From contig NZ_CP046052.1 of the NCBI RefSeq assembly GCF_004802635.2, positions 4,146,001-4,210,000 of the forward strand: a DNA stretch of 64,000 bases, read 5' to 3'. The stretch comes from Methylocystis heyeri (GTDB lineage: Bacteria; Pseudomonadota; Alphaproteobacteria; Rhizobiales; Beijerinckiaceae). The notes below the pieces were generated by a model, which worked only from the letters and a program-made list of their open reading frames with translations, had not been told where the DNA came from and ran no database searches. Shown here piece by piece: positions 37,198-49,990 of the stretch; within the stretch, counting starts at the first letter, position 1, and every line of letters starts with the position of its first letter. The position numbers and the translations under genes were made by a program.

Positions 37198-37713
37198 TTA
37201 GAACGGAATGTCGTCGTCGAGCTGGTCGGACAAGCGCCCGCCGCCGGCCGGGGGCTGCCGGCGTTCGGAGCCGGATCTTTCCATCGGCGAAGACCGCCCG
37301 AAGCTGCCGCCGCTCTCTCTTCCGCCGAAGCTCTGGGAGTCATAGTCTCCGTCGCGCCCGCCCTTGCTGTCGAGCAGGGTCAGTTCTCCGCGGAAGCGCT
37401 GCAGCACGATGTCCGTGACCTTGCGCTGATTGCCGTCCTTGTCGGTGTATTCGCGCGTCGCCAGCTGCCCTTCGAGATATATCTTCGATCCCTTGCGGCA
37501 ATATTGCTCGGCGATGCGGCCGAGGTTCTCGTTGAATATCGAGATATTGTGCCACTCGGTGCGGTCTTTTCTCTCGCCGGTGTTCTTGTCCCGCCAGGAT
37601 TCGGTCGTGGCCAGGGAAAAGGAAACCACGCGATCGCCCGAGGGGAGCGTGCGCACCTCGGGATCGCGGCCCAGATTGCCGACCAGGATTACCTTGTTGA
37701 CGCTGCCCGCCAT
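37198..37713 (-). CDS. ssb: single-stranded DNA-binding protein
   Basis: A 171-residue SSB with an OB fold over residues 1-112 (SVNKVILVGNLGRDPEVR, ATTESWRDKNTGERKDRTEW, GSKIYLEGQLATREY) and a glycine/serine-rich flexible tail ending in the acidic tip DQLDDDIPF, which recruits replication and repair partners. Everything needed for tetrameric SSB is present. It is divergent from uvrA with a LexA-type box in the shared 322-base gap, so DNA-damage induction is likely. Confidence 0.98.
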   Translation of the reverse strand: MAGSVNKVILVGNLGRDPEVRTLPSGDRVVSFSLATTESWRDKNTGERKDRTEWHNISIFNENLGRIAEQYCRKGSKIYLEGQLATREYTDKDGNQRKVTDIVLQRFRGELTLLDSKGGRDGDYDSQSFGGRESGGSFGRSSPMERSGSERRQPPAGGGRLSDQLDDDIPF

Positions 37714-37813
37714 AACTATTCTCCACTACGCTTTCGTCGGCACACTAGCCCAAGGCGCGCGCGCGCGCGGTCTGGCGCGAGGGTTGTCCACAGATGGTTT
37801 GCATATAGCTGTC

Positions 37814-37828
37814 GTTCTGTTTATGTTC
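37814..37828. promoter_or_regulatory. LexA SOS box, alphaproteobacterial type
   Basis: GTTC-TGTTTAT-GTTC matches the alphaproteobacterial LexA direct repeat GTTC-N7-GTTC exactly. It lies 101 bases upstream of the ssb ATG and 208 bases upstream of the uvrA ATG, between the divergent pair. Both are classical SOS genes, so one operator probably controls both promoters. Confidence 0.88.
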
Positions 37829-38035
37829 TAGCGCTCCCGCCGCTTCGATGCAAGCCGCTCCGGCGCCGGAAGCTCAACTCGTTTGTGATCCCTGCGCCTT
37901 CCTGTGGATTAGCGCTTCGGCTCGTGGCATGGAAAAAGCTGGAACGCATTTCGCACAGGCCGAGCGCTTTTGCGGCAAGAATGCGCTCCGCACCGTCAAA
38001 ACGCGCGATCCCCCCATAAAGGTTCGACCCTTCCC

Positions 38036-41059
<3,024 letters not shown>

Positions 41060-41157
41060 CGGGTTGGCGTCGCCGCTTCTAAAGCGCGTCGGCGCCGGAG
41101 CTTTTCACGCTCGCGGCGCCGACGAAGAAAATTCAAGCGCTTTGCGAATCCTTGCGC

Positions 41158-41463
41158 TCAATGCGCGTCTGCGGTTTCGTTGCTTGGAAGCACGTCGCGC
41201 AGGCGCTTGCCCTCGACCCAGGCGAAGCCCGCGTCAGGCTCGGCGCAATGGATGTTCTCAGCGGCGATGAGTTGGTCGCAGAGCATGACGCAAATGGCGT
41301 CGATCGGCGCGCTGCGGTCGTTTTCCTCGGTCATGCGGTCGATGGAGATTTCGCCCATTTCCTCGCCGTCGACGATATGGATGATGAAGACTTCCTCATG
41401 ACCGGCGGCGCCATGCGCGTTCACGCGGAAGGTTTCGCCCTTGTAAAGAAATTCCCTGATCAT
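41158..41463 (-). CDS. hypothetical protein, 101 residues
   Basis: A small soluble protein with a compact N-terminal beta-rich part (MIREFLYKGETFRVNAHGA and EEVFIIHIVDGEEMGEISID), then a helical stretch with two cysteines and a charged end. No signal peptide or membrane helix. It is convergent with uvrA, whose stop is about 100 bases away. Codon use looks normal and the frame shows mixed hydrophobic/charged patterning as in real proteins. The function is not recognised. Confidence 0.65.
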   Translation of the reverse strand: MIREFLYKGETFRVNAHGAAGHEEVFIIHIVDGEEMGEISIDRMTEENDRSAPIDAICVMLCDQLIAAENIHCAEPDAGFAWVEGKRLRDVLPSNETADAH

Positions 41464-41749
41464 TCCCGACCCCTCGTTTGTCGTTTTTTATGCCGCCTGA
41501 GGCGAGCCGGGCCGCGATACTATCGGGGGAGAGACACTGGTCAAGAAGCGTTTACGTCGCAGTTCCAAAGCGTTATATAGTCGAAATAGGAATGAGCGGA
41601 AGAACGGGTCGGCGCCAAGATATGCGGCGGCTCGTTTTGAATTCTGTGATCATGTTTTGGGCTTTATGGCGCCCTTAATTTAATCAGTTCGAGTTACAAG
41701 GGCCTGGATCTTTCGTATTTCATCTTTGGTTTTCATAAAGCCTGTGCGA

Positions 41750-43051
41750 TCAGGACCGGATTTGCATGGGCGATTTCAGGGCCTCGGCCGAGAGGTTGGA
41801 GCCATCCCGCGATGTCAATTCACGTCTCGCTTCCCATTTCTGCCGCCCCGCCTCGAGGCCCCAGACCACGCCGAGCATCATCAGCACATGGCGCCAGTGA
41901 TCGATGTCGATCTGAAACGCCTGAAGGAAAAAGGCGATCAGCGTCGGAACGAAAACCTGGGCATGGCGCCGGAAGGGAGAGGGGGCGAACATCAAGCGAA
42001 CGCCGACGAAGACGGTCGTTCCCACCAGCAGCACGAACAGGAAGCCGCCCAGCCAACCGTCGTTGGCGAAGGCGCCGATGTAGGAATTATGCGGCTCCAG
42101 ATCGAAAACCGTGCGGAAGCGCAGGGGACCGAAACCCCAGAAACGTTCGAGCAGCATGGGAATGGAGCGCGCCTGGTTGCCGAAACGGCCGGTCGCTCCC
42201 TCGTCGTAATCCTGAGTGACGGTCGCGCGCTGCAGGAACAAGGCGCGGGTCGATTCCGTGGAAAGCAGGGCCAGAACCACCAGAGCGCCTATGACGACGG
42301 CGGTCAGGGCGGCCGTAGCTATGCGTCGTTTCAGCCGCCTGTCGTCCGAGGTGGCGTAAGCCGAGATCGCCATGAAGCTTACAGAGAAGATCGTCGCTCC
42401 CCAGGAGCCGCGCGAAAAGGACAGGAAGATTCCGGCGATGACGACGCAGAGCGTGACGGTGGTCGCGACGGCGCGCCGCGCGAGGCCGAACATCAGCTTC
42501 TGGGCGAGGTAAAGCACCGCAAGAATGAGAAAGGATCCCAGCACGTTGGGATCCTTGAAGGTGCCGGCCGCCCGGCCCCAGGTGGCGAATGTGGCGCCCG
42601 TCCCGCCTATGTCGAAATAGCCGATGATGCCCGCGCTCGCCGCGACCAGCGCCCCCGCCGCGAAGCCGGACAGCACGACTTCCGCGCGTTCCAGGGTGCG
42701 GTCGCCGATGAAGGCCGCGAAAAACAGCGCGGTGAGGGTCAGATAGGCCGACTGGTACTGATACATCGCGGAGTCGGCGACATGCCAGTAGGGTATCAGC
42801 GCGAGGAAGCCGACGATCGTGTAGAGGATCATCATGGCCGCGAAGAGCATGAAGCTCCTGTGCAGCGCGAAGCCGCCCAGGAACCACAAGGGAATCGCGA
42901 CCAGCGAAGCAAAATCATAGGGCGACGGCTCGATCAGCGCGATCGCGCCGCTGGCCACGAAAATCCATACGGCGGCGTCGACCAGCTTCTGATAGTCGAA
43001 AACGAGGGCTGCGCCCCGAGCCGCCCCTCGATCTGAGCTCGGCGCCGTCAC
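41750..43051 (-). CDS. O-antigen ligase/polymerase-like membrane protein (Wzy_C family)
   Basis: A 433-residue protein with about ten to twelve membrane helices. The long periplasmic loop after LSFSRGSWGATIFSVSFMA carries the family pattern: LERFWGFGP and then DLEPHNSYIGAFANDGWLGG, in which the His and neighbouring Asn/Ser are the conserved features of WaaL/Wzy proteins. It probably polymerises or transfers an exopolysaccharide or O-antigen. The GTG start at 43051 overlaps the stop of the upstream glycosyltransferase as GTGA, so the pair is translated together. Confidence 0.85.
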   Translation of the reverse strand: MTAPSSDRGAARGAALVFDYQKLVDAAVWIFVASGAIALIEPSPYDFASLVAIPLWFLGGFALHRSFMLFAAMMILYTIVGFLALIPYWHVADSAMYQYQSAYLTLTALFFAAFIGDRTLERAEVVLSGFAAGALVAASAGIIGYFDIGGTGATFATWGRAAGTFKDPNVLGSFLILAVLYLAQKLMFGLARRAVATTVTLCVVIAGIFLSFSRGSWGATIFSVSFMAISAYATSDDRRLKRRIATAALTAVVIGALVVLALLSTESTRALFLQRATVTQDYDEGATGRFGNQARSIPMLLERFWGFGPLRFRTVFDLEPHNSYIGAFANDGWLGGFLFVLLVGTTVFVGVRLMFAPSPFRRHAQVFVPTLIAFFLQAFQIDIDHWRHVLMMLGVVWGLEAGRQKWEARRELTSRDGSNLSAEALKSPMQIRS

Positions 43052-44211
43052 GCGCGATGCCTCGCCGCCATAGCCGCAAGATAGCCGGCCATAATCCCGT
43101 CGACCATGCCTTGAAGCGAGAAGCGCGTCGACGCCTGGGCGGCGAGCTGCGCCGCTCTGGCGCTTTGAAGCACGGGATGTTCCTCGAGCGCGTCTTTCAG
43201 CGCCGCACAGAGCGTCTCCGCTTGGCCGCTCGGAATGAGCCGATCGGCATAGGGCCCGAAAATTTCCGCCATTCCACCGACGCGCGTCGCGACGATCGGC
43301 TTATGCGCTCCCACGGCTTCCAGCACGATGTAGGGCAAGGATTCGAAGCGGCTGGGGACGACCAGAATGCGCCCCTGCGCGAAAGCCTCTCGCGCCGACA
43401 TGGGCGGCTTGATGGCCAGTTGCGCCCCGACCCCCGCCGCTTCGGCGCGTGGGCCGAGCGCATGTTTTTCGGGGCCGTCGCCGACGAGGATGAGCCTCGG
43501 CGTGAGCTGCGCCGTCTGCTTCAGCAATCCCAGAGCCTCGATGAGCGTGTCGAGGCCCTTGGCGAAACGGAATTCGCCGACATAAAGCAATTCGGCGGCG
43601 TCATCGTTCAAAGCCACCGGCTCGAACTCTTCGGGGGCGATGCCGTTGCGCACGATCCGAGCAAGACCGCGCGGCTTCCCGACGAAGGTCTCGTAGCGGC
43701 CTGCGATGAAGGCGCTTTCAAACAGAAGCACATCGGTGCGCCGGGCCAGGATTTGCTCGGCCAGCATGAAGACGCGATGCTCCATCGAGCCCGGATTGTA
43801 GTTCAGGCTTCCTCCGTGCGGCGTATAGGCGCGCACGCCGGAGGAAGGCGCGAGGCGCGCGAACAGTCCGCCCTTCGAGCCATGCCCGTGAACGACATCC
43901 GGCTCGAGCGCCGCCAGCCGCCGCGTCACCGCCAGCAAGGCGCCGAGATCGGCGATATGCGGCGGCCGATGCATCGGCAGCCGCAGCACGCCCAACGCCA
44001 GCCCCGGCGCCAGAGCGGCGAGTTGCTCGACCGCGCGCCCGCCGCCGGTCAGGGAATCGACGATGAGGCCCACCTGATGGCCGCGGGCGACCTGTTCGCC
44101 GGCAAGATCGCGGACATGGCGGAACAGCCCACCGACGGGCGCGCGCAGCACATGAACGATCCTCAGCGGCCCGGCGCCGATGGATTTGTCGCGAGAAGCG
44201 GGTTCGGCCAC
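43048..44211 (-). CDS. GT4-type glycosyltransferase
   Basis: A 387-residue GT-B glycosyltransferase. The N-terminal half starts LRIVHVLRAPVGGLFRHVRD and holds HGHGSKGGLFARL; the C-terminal half has LLYVGEFRFAKGLDTLIEAL, LILVGDGPE and the donor-binding VVPSRFESLPYIVLEA motif with E-x7-E geometry, as in GT4 enzymes. It likely adds a sugar to a polysaccharide subunit. The GTG at 44211 is chosen as the last good start before the homologous region; the frame is open farther upstream in basic low-complexity sequence. It forms a two-gene unit with the downstream Wzy_C protein. Confidence 0.86.
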   Translation of the reverse strand: MAEPASRDKSIGAGPLRIVHVLRAPVGGLFRHVRDLAGEQVARGHQVGLIVDSLTGGGRAVEQLAALAPGLALGVLRLPMHRPPHIADLGALLAVTRRLAALEPDVVHGHGSKGGLFARLAPSSGVRAYTPHGGSLNYNPGSMEHRVFMLAEQILARRTDVLLFESAFIAGRYETFVGKPRGLARIVRNGIAPEEFEPVALNDDAAELLYVGEFRFAKGLDTLIEALGLLKQTAQLTPRLILVGDGPEKHALGPRAEAAGVGAQLAIKPPMSAREAFAQGRILVVPSRFESLPYIVLEAVGAHKPIVATRVGGMAEIFGPYADRLIPSGQAETLCAALKDALEEHPVLQSARAAQLAAQASTRFSLQGMVDGIMAGYLAAMAARHRA

Positions 44212-44345
44212 TGGCCCGACGCCTTTCTTTTTAAAGAAAGCGCCCGGCGCGGGAGAGCCCAGCTCCGCCCGCTTGCGAGCCGGACGACCATGATGGCGGG
44301 AGTTTCGATCGATAGGGTTAATTAAGGGTGAGCGGGCGGCCGCAT

Positions 44346-44383
44346 AAAAAAACCGGCGCTCCCGATTGGCGGGAGCGCCGGTT
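44346..44383 (-). terminator. strong intrinsic terminator of clpA
   Basis: On the minus strand AACCGGCGCTCCCG pairs perfectly with CGGGAGCGCCGGTT (14 bp, 5-base loop) and is followed by a run of seven T. It begins 25 bases after the clpA stop codon at 44409. Confidence 0.92.
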
Positions 44384-44408
44384 GAATCTGGTTCCAAAAT
44401 GCGACGCG

Positions 44409-46880
44409 TCAGTTTTGCAGCGGCGCGTCCGGCACGCTGCGCGGCGCGCCTCCTCCGGCCTCCGCTTCGATTTCCGGCTCGCCCTCGAGCGCGGGGTCCT
44501 TGCGCTCTGCGCGGGGCTCGCCCTCTTGCGATCTTTTCTTTCCCGCCTCGATGATGTCGCGCTCCGGGCGCGGCAGCACAGGGCCTTCCGGGTAGACGAA
44601 GCCGAGGGTTTTCTCGCCGTTGTCTCCGCCCACCACGACCACATGCACCGCGCCGCCGTTCTTCAGTCGGCCGAAGAGAACCTCGTCGGCGAGCGGCGTC
44701 TTGATGTGGTTGTGGATCACGCGCGACATCGGCCGCGCGCCCATCGCCTCGTCGTAGCCGTGCTCGACCAGCCATGCGCGCGCTTCGTCCGAAAGGTCGA
44801 TCGTCACATTGCGGTCCGCGAGCTGAGTCTCGAGTTGCATGATGAACTTGTCCACCACGCGGGCGATGACCTCGGGCGGCAGATGGCCGAAGGGCACGAT
44901 CGCGTCGAGGCGGTTGCGGAATTCGGGAGCGAACAGGCGGTTGATCGCCTCGCTATCGTCGCGGTGCTGCTTCGAGCGGGTGAAGCCGATCGGCGTGCGG
45001 GCAAGATCGGCCGCGCCGGCATTGGTGGTCATGATGAGGATCACATTGCGGAAATCTATGGTCTTTCCGTTGTGGTCCGTCAGCTTGCCGTGGTCCATCA
45101 CCTGCAGCAGGATGTTGTAAAGGTCCGGATGGGCCTTTTCGATCTCGTCGAGAAGCAGTACGCAATGGGGATGCTGGTCGATGGCGTCGGTCAGCAACCC
45201 GCCCTGGTCGAAGCCGACATAGCCGGGCGGAGCGCCGATCAGGCGGCTGACGGTATGGCGCTCCATATATTCCGACATGTCGAAGCGGACCAGCTCTATG
45301 CCGAGCGACACCGAAAGCTGGCGGGCCGCTTCGGTTTTGCCGACGCCGGTGGGCCCCGAGAACAGATAGCAGCCGATCGGTTTTTCGGGATCGCGCAGGC
45401 CGGCGCGGGCCAGCTTGATCGCCGAGGTGAGAGCGCCGACAGCCTTGTCCTGTCCATAGACGACGCGTTTCAGGGTCTCGTCGAGATGCGCCAGCACCTC
45501 GGTGTCGTCCTTGGACACGCTCTTGGGCGGGATCCGCGCCATGGTGGCGATCGTCGCCTCGATTTCCTTGATGCCGATGGTTTTTTTGCGCTTGTTCTCC
45601 CCGAGCAGCATCTGGGCGGCGCCGCTCTCGTCGATGACGTCGATGGCCTTGTCGGGCAGCTTGCGGTCGTGGATGTAGCGCGCCGACAGCTCGACCGCCG
45701 CCTTCACGGCCTCGCCGGTGTAGCGGATCTTGTGGAATTCCTCGAAATAGGGCTTGAGGCCCTTGATGATCTCGATGGCGTCGGGGATCGAAGGCTCGTT
45801 GACGTCGATCTTCTGGAACCGGCGGACGAGAGCGCGGTCCTTCTCGAAATACTGGCGGTATTCCTTGTAGGTGGTGGAGCCGATGCAGCGCAGGGCGCCT
45901 TGCGCCAGCGCGGGCTTCAGCAGATTGGACGCGTCCATGGCGCCGCCCGAGGTCGCGCCTGCGCCGATCACGGTGTGGATCTCGTCTATGAACAATATCG
46001 CGTTCTTGTGCTGCTCGATTTCTTTGACGACCTGCTTGAGGCGCTCCTCGAAATCGCCGCGATAACGGGTGCCGGCGAGCAGCGTGCCCATGTCCAGCGC
46101 AAAAACGGTCGCGCCCGAAAGCACTTCGGGCACCTCGCCGCGCACGATCTTCCGCGCGAGGCCTTCTGCGATCGCGGTCTTGCCGACGCCAGGGTCGCCC
46201 ACGAGCAGCGGGTTGTTTTTCTGGCGGCGGCAGAGAACCTGTATGGTTCTCAGAACCTCGGATTCACGCCCGATCAGCGGATCGATCGCGCCGTCGCGCG
46301 CCTTCTTGTTGAGATTGATGCAATAGGCGTCGAGCGCGCCTTCCTTCTTGCGCTGGTCGCCGTCGCGGCCCTCGCGGGTCTCGCCGCGTTCGGAGTCCTC
46401 CTCGGCGCCGCGCGGGGAGCGGGACGAATCCGCGAGGCCGATCCGCTTGGCTATGCCGTGGCTGATGTAGTTGACCGCGTCGTAGCGGGTCATGTCCTGC
46501 TCCTGCAGGAAGTAGACCGCGTGGCTCTCGCGCTCGGCGAACAGGGCCACCAGCACATTGGCGCCGCTGACGTCCTCGCGCCCGGAGGATTGAACGCTGA
46601 TGATCGCGCGCTGGACCACGCGCTGGAAGCCCGCGGTGGGCTTGCACTCCTCGGCGTCGTCGTTCACGAGGTTGTCGAGCTCGCGGTCGATGTACTCCCG
46701 CAGGTTCTTCGATAAGAGGTCCAGATCGACGGAACAGGCGCGCAGCACGGCGCTGGCGTCGCTGTCGTCGATGAGGCTGAGCAGGAGATGCTCCAGGGTC
46801 GCATATTCGTGACGACGCTCCCGCGCCGAGGCCAAGGCCCTGTCCAGGGTCTGCTTAAGATTGCGCGAGAATGCCGGCAT
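44409..46880 (-). CDS. clpA: ATP-dependent Clp protease ATP-binding subunit ClpA
   Basis: An 823-residue AAA+ unfoldase that feeds substrates to ClpP. The N-domain (MPAFSRNLKQTLDRALASA onward, EYATLEHLLLSLIDD) is followed by D1 with Walker A LVGDPGVGKTAIAEGLA and Walker B ILFIDEIHTVIGAG, and D2 with FSGPTGVGKTEAARQLS and LLLDEIEKAHPD. The RLIGAPPGYVGFDQGG pore segment is typical ClpA. The C-terminus is extended by an acidic, Glu/Arg/Pro-rich tail of about 70 residues. It follows clpS by 12 bases, the common alphaproteobacterial pair for N-degron proteolysis. Confidence 0.98.
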   Translation of the reverse strand: MPAFSRNLKQTLDRALASARERRHEYATLEHLLLSLIDDSDASAVLRACSVDLDLLSKNLREYIDRELDNLVNDDAEECKPTAGFQRVVQRAIISVQSSGREDVSGANVLVALFAERESHAVYFLQEQDMTRYDAVNYISHGIAKRIGLADSSRSPRGAEEDSERGETREGRDGDQRKKEGALDAYCINLNKKARDGAIDPLIGRESEVLRTIQVLCRRQKNNPLLVGDPGVGKTAIAEGLARKIVRGEVPEVLSGATVFALDMGTLLAGTRYRGDFEERLKQVVKEIEQHKNAILFIDEIHTVIGAGATSGGAMDASNLLKPALAQGALRCIGSTTYKEYRQYFEKDRALVRRFQKIDVNEPSIPDAIEIIKGLKPYFEEFHKIRYTGEAVKAAVELSARYIHDRKLPDKAIDVIDESGAAQMLLGENKRKKTIGIKEIEATIATMARIPPKSVSKDDTEVLAHLDETLKRVVYGQDKAVGALTSAIKLARAGLRDPEKPIGCYLFSGPTGVGKTEAARQLSVSLGIELVRFDMSEYMERHTVSRLIGAPPGYVGFDQGGLLTDAIDQHPHCVLLLDEIEKAHPDLYNILLQVMDHGKLTDHNGKTIDFRNVILIMTTNAGAADLARTPIGFTRSKQHRDDSEAINRLFAPEFRNRLDAIVPFGHLPPEVIARVVDKFIMQLETQLADRNVTIDLSDEARAWLVEHGYDEAMGARPMSRVIHNHIKTPLADEVLFGRLKNGGAVHVVVVGGDNGEKTLGFVYPEGPVLPRPERDIIEAGKKRSQEGEPRAERKDPALEGEPEIEAEAGGGAPRSVPDAPLQN

Positions 46881-46892
46881 TCTTCTTCACCC

Positions 46893-47246
46893 CTACTTTT
46901 TTTCCATGATGCACTGCAGCGGATGCTGATGCTTGCGGGCGAAATCCATGACTTGCGTGACCTTGGTCTCCGCGACCTCATAGGTGTAGACGCCGCATTC
47001 GCCGACACCATGATTGTGGACGTGGAGCATTATGCGCGTGGCTTCCTCGACGGATTTGTTGAAATATTTCCGCAGGACCACAATGACGAACTCTTGCGTG
47101 GTGTAGTCGTCGTTGAGCAATAAAACCCGATACATGTGAGGGCGGCGCGTCTGCGCCTGCGTCCGCGTGATGAGGGCCGTGCCCGAACCCGATCCGCCGC
47201 CTTCTCCAACGCCTTTCCTCGGTTCCTTGGCGCAGCGAAGATCCAT
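46893..47246 (-). CDS. clpS: ClpS adaptor protein
   Basis: A 117-residue adaptor that delivers N-degron substrates to ClpAP. The core reads [20 protein letters not shown] and [24 protein letters not shown], including the Asn-Asp pair and the HxxG block lining the N-degron pocket; the end is [10 protein letters not shown]. The ATG at 47246 has GGAGG five to nine bases upstream. An ~40-residue Gly/Arg-rich unstructured leader precedes the core, as is common in the class. Co-transcribed with clpA. Confidence 0.95.
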   Translation of the reverse strand: MDLRCAKEPRKGVGEGGGSGSGTALITRTQAQTRRPHMYRVLLLNDDYTTQEFVIVVLRKYFNKSVEEATRIMLHVHNHGVGECGVYTYEVAETKVTQVMDFARKHQHPLQCIMEKK

Positions 47247-47751
47247 CGATCCTCCATCCTCTCGACGAAGCGAGAGGGCGCCGATGTCCCAATGTTTTGC
47301 TCCAAGGGCCTTCACCATCGAGCCTACCTGCCTGACCTTCCCTTGCGATGCGGCGCTCGCTTCCCCGATATAGGTCGCAGGCGGCCGCTCTGTAAGGAGT
47401 TAAACATTTTTCGTGCCGCGCAGCCGCTCCGCTGCGAAATGCGCGTGGGCGGGCTGGGCGCGTCGAACGGGATCAAGTGTTCTTCCAAGAGAAGATGTTG
47501 GCAAGCGTCAAAAAAGGCGCAAGCCAAAAAAAGAGATTTCGAGCCTCCGCCCCCGCGCGTAGGCTCGGGGCCCCCGGCCGAATTTCCGGTGTTTCCGGGC
47601 AATGGCTTGATCGGAAACGGCATTTTGTCCGGCCTTGCCCCCGGGGGGCGCCAGGACGCGCCGCAGACGGCGCGGGGCGCTGCAGCGCAAGGATAACGCG
47701 GCGTTTACCTTGTTTGGATATTCAGGGGGGCGTCCAGTTCCGGGGTTGCAA
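47247..47751. other. 505-base gap between clpS and the gene at 47752
   Basis: This divergent gap must contain the clpS promoter and that of the next gene. No protein-like frame, tRNA or recognised riboswitch was found. A GC-rich stretch at about 47640-47690 and a short A-rich section near 47515-47540 are the only composition changes. Confidence 0.4.
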
Positions 47752-48138
47752 ATGTCGGATTTCAGACGCGTCGGCCGAGACGCCAAAGGTTCATTGTTGT
47801 GGAAGACGGCCTGGATCGCAGGCGCCACGGCGCTTCTCAGCGTTTTGGCGGCGGGGCTTCTTTCCAACATCAGCGCCAGCGAAGGCGACATGAAGCGCCT
47901 CGCCGGCTCCGCCCCGGCCGCGATTTCCCGGGCCGTGCAGCCGGCTCGTTCCTGGGCGGGAATCGACGACGCCGCCACGGCGACGATCCGCGATCCTCGC
48001 AGCAAGAGCCCGTCCGCGGCTTGCGCCAACATGGCCAGGATAGTCACCACTTACCGAACCATAGGCCCCGACGGCGAGATCGTCACCATTACGGATGCGC
48101 GGCCCAGAGTCGCGGGGGCGCCCGCCTGCGCAGAGTAG
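47752..48138 (+). CDS. hypothetical single-pass membrane protein
   Basis: A 128-residue protein with one N-terminal membrane segment (WKTAWIAGATALLSVLAAGLL) and a ~95-residue exported part rich in Ala, Arg and Thr with two cysteines (AACANMAR and a terminal PACAE). The ATG at 47752 is preferred since it puts the helix near the N-terminus; the open frame continues upstream. The part YRTIGPDGEIVTITDARP looks like a short beta hairpin. No family is recognised. A 314-base gap without visible features separates it from the helicase gene. Confidence 0.6.
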   Translation: MSDFRRVGRDAKGSLLWKTAWIAGATALLSVLAAGLLSNISASEGDMKRLAGSAPAAISRAVQPARSWAGIDDAATATIRDPRSKSPSAACANMARIVTTYRTIGPDGEIVTITDARPRVAGAPACAE

Positions 48139-48452
48139 CGCGCCTTAAAAAAGTGCGTCGAAGCAGGTCGCCTGATAGGCGTTTCGTAAGCCTGACTGCA
48201 ATATTTTTCGGCAAAACGCGTATTTCTTCGCAAATTTATTGACTTTGGAGCCGAGGCCCGCCAAGCATATTGCGGGTGTCGCTTCCGGTCGCCATTTTTC
48301 GAAGCGGGTCGAAGCGAACTGCCGGCGCAAACGCCCGACCGTGCAGGTAGCTGCCCATTGCAGCCGCTCCCCGACATCAGACGCGCGTCCTTCACGGCCG
48401 ACGCGCGCACAGGCTCAAAATCAGACCGCCGCCGTGACGATCAGGACAATTA

Positions 48453-49919
48453 ATGAAATTCAACGAACTCGGCCTGTCGCAAAAGGTTCTCTCGGCCGTG
48501 GAGGCCTTGGGCTACCAGCAGCCGACGCCCATCCAGGCCCAGGCCATTCCTCCGGCTTTGCAGGGCAGAGACATCCTCGGGATCGCCCAGACCGGAACCG
48601 GGAAGACCGCCGCATTCACATTGCCGATGCTTTGCCGGCTGGAACAGGGCAGGGCGCGGGCGCGGATGCCGCGCACGCTGATCCTGGAGCCGACCCGGGA
48701 ACTCGCCGCCCAGGTGGAAGAATCCTTCGCCAAATACGGCGCGAACCATAAGCTGAATGTGGCGCTGCTGATCGGCGGCGTCGCCTTCGGCGACCAGGAA
48801 GCCAAGATCATGCGCGGGGCGGACGTGCTGATCGCCACGCCCGGCCGGCTCCTCGACTTTTTCGATCGCGGCAAGCTGCTTTTGACCGGCATCGAGATCC
48901 TCGTCATCGACGAGGCCGACAGGATGCTGGACATGGGCTTCATTCCGGACATCGAGCGGGTCTGCAAGCTGGTGCCCTTCACCCGCCAGACCCTGTTTTT
49001 TTCGGCGACGATGCCGCCGGAGATCACTCGCCTCACCGAGGCCTTCCTGCACAATCCCGTCCGCGTGGAAGTCGCGCGCGCGTCTTCCACGGCCTCGACC
49101 ATTCGCCAGGCCATGGTTGCGTCCCACGGGCATGCGGAAAAACGCGACACGCTGCGCAATCTGATCCGCTCCGCGGACAACTTCAAGAATGCGATCATCT
49201 TCTGCAATCGCAAGCGCGATGTCGCCATCCTGCACCGATCGCTGGAGAAGCATGGATTCTCCGCGGGCGCGCTGCATGGAGACATGGACCAGATGGCGCG
49301 CATGGCGTCGCTGGACGCGTTCAAGAACGGCGATGTCTCGCTGCTGGTCTGTTCGGACGTCGCCGCCCGCGGATTGGATATCCCCGACGTCAGCCATGTT
49401 TTCAATTTCGACGTGCCGACCCACAGCGAGGATTATGTCCACCGCATCGGCCGCACGGGGAGGGCCGGACGATCCGGAGTCGCGATCACGCTCGTGACCC
49501 CCGAAGACAAGAAATATGTCGATCAGATCGAGAGCCTGATCGGCAAGGAAGTCGAGTGGGAAGGCCCCCGTCTGTCCGAATTGCCGCCGCCGCTCGAAAC
49601 CTCTCGCGCCCATGATCGCAGGGGCGGCGAACAACGGGGCTCACGCCGCGGCGAGCGTAGCGGCCGCGGCCGTTCGCCGGCCGCCGCTCCCTCCGCCGAG
49701 CGCGAGGCGACCGCGTCCGCGGCTCCGCGTCCCCCACGCCGGACCCCGGAGGCCGAGCCGGTCCGGGCCGCCCGACCCCAGGCCTATGGCGAGCGCAGAG
49801 ATCGCCGCCCGCGCAACCATGAGGATGACGGCCCGCCGGTGATCGGCATGGGCGATCATATTCCTTCTTTCCTGCTGAGGCCCGTGGTGTTCAAGACGGC
49901 GAAGGCCTCGGAAGAATAG
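48453..49919 (+). CDS. rhlE: DEAD-box RNA helicase (RhlE-like)
   Basis: A 488-residue DEAD-box helicase that remodels RNA. Motifs appear in order: Q motif GYQQPTPIQAQAIP, motif I AQTGTGKTAAFTLPML, Ia PTRELAAQ, II VIDEADRMLDMGF, III FSATMPPE, IV IIFCNRKRDV, V SDVAARGLDIPDVSHV and VI HRIGRTGRAG. The C-terminal ~110 residues are an Arg/Gly/Pro-rich tail (for example GEQRGSRRGERSGRGRS in reading), typical of RhlE-type proteins. ATG 48453 has AGGA nine bases upstream. RhlE is the closest match; other family members are possible. Confidence 0.95.
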   Translation: MKFNELGLSQKVLSAVEALGYQQPTPIQAQAIPPALQGRDILGIAQTGTGKTAAFTLPMLCRLEQGRARARMPRTLILEPTRELAAQVEESFAKYGANHKLNVALLIGGVAFGDQEAKIMRGADVLIATPGRLLDFFDRGKLLLTGIEILVIDEADRMLDMGFIPDIERVCKLVPFTRQTLFFSATMPPEITRLTEAFLHNPVRVEVARASSTASTIRQAMVASHGHAEKRDTLRNLIRSADNFKNAIIFCNRKRDVAILHRSLEKHGFSAGALHGDMDQMARMASLDAFKNGDVSLLVCSDVAARGLDIPDVSHVFNFDVPTHSEDYVHRIGRTGRAGRSGVAITLVTPEDKKYVDQIESLIGKEVEWEGPRLSELPPPLETSRAHDRRGGEQRGSRRGERSGRGRSPAAAPSAEREATASAAPRPPRRTPEAEPVRAARPQAYGERRDRRPRNHEDDGPPVIGMGDHIPSFLLRPVVFKTAKASEE

Positions 49920-49990
49920 GATTCCGCAGATCGAGTTTTCCAGCCGGACTTTCCGGCTGATCCGCCCGGGACCGACCAGGCCTCTCACAC

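Noticed and set aside
37131..37200. Possible terminator or repeat between the family-3 binding protein gene and ssb
   Set aside because: Short similar motifs (GGAGCATGTTC and CGCTCCGCATGTTTTT) exist but no convincing stem could be drawn.
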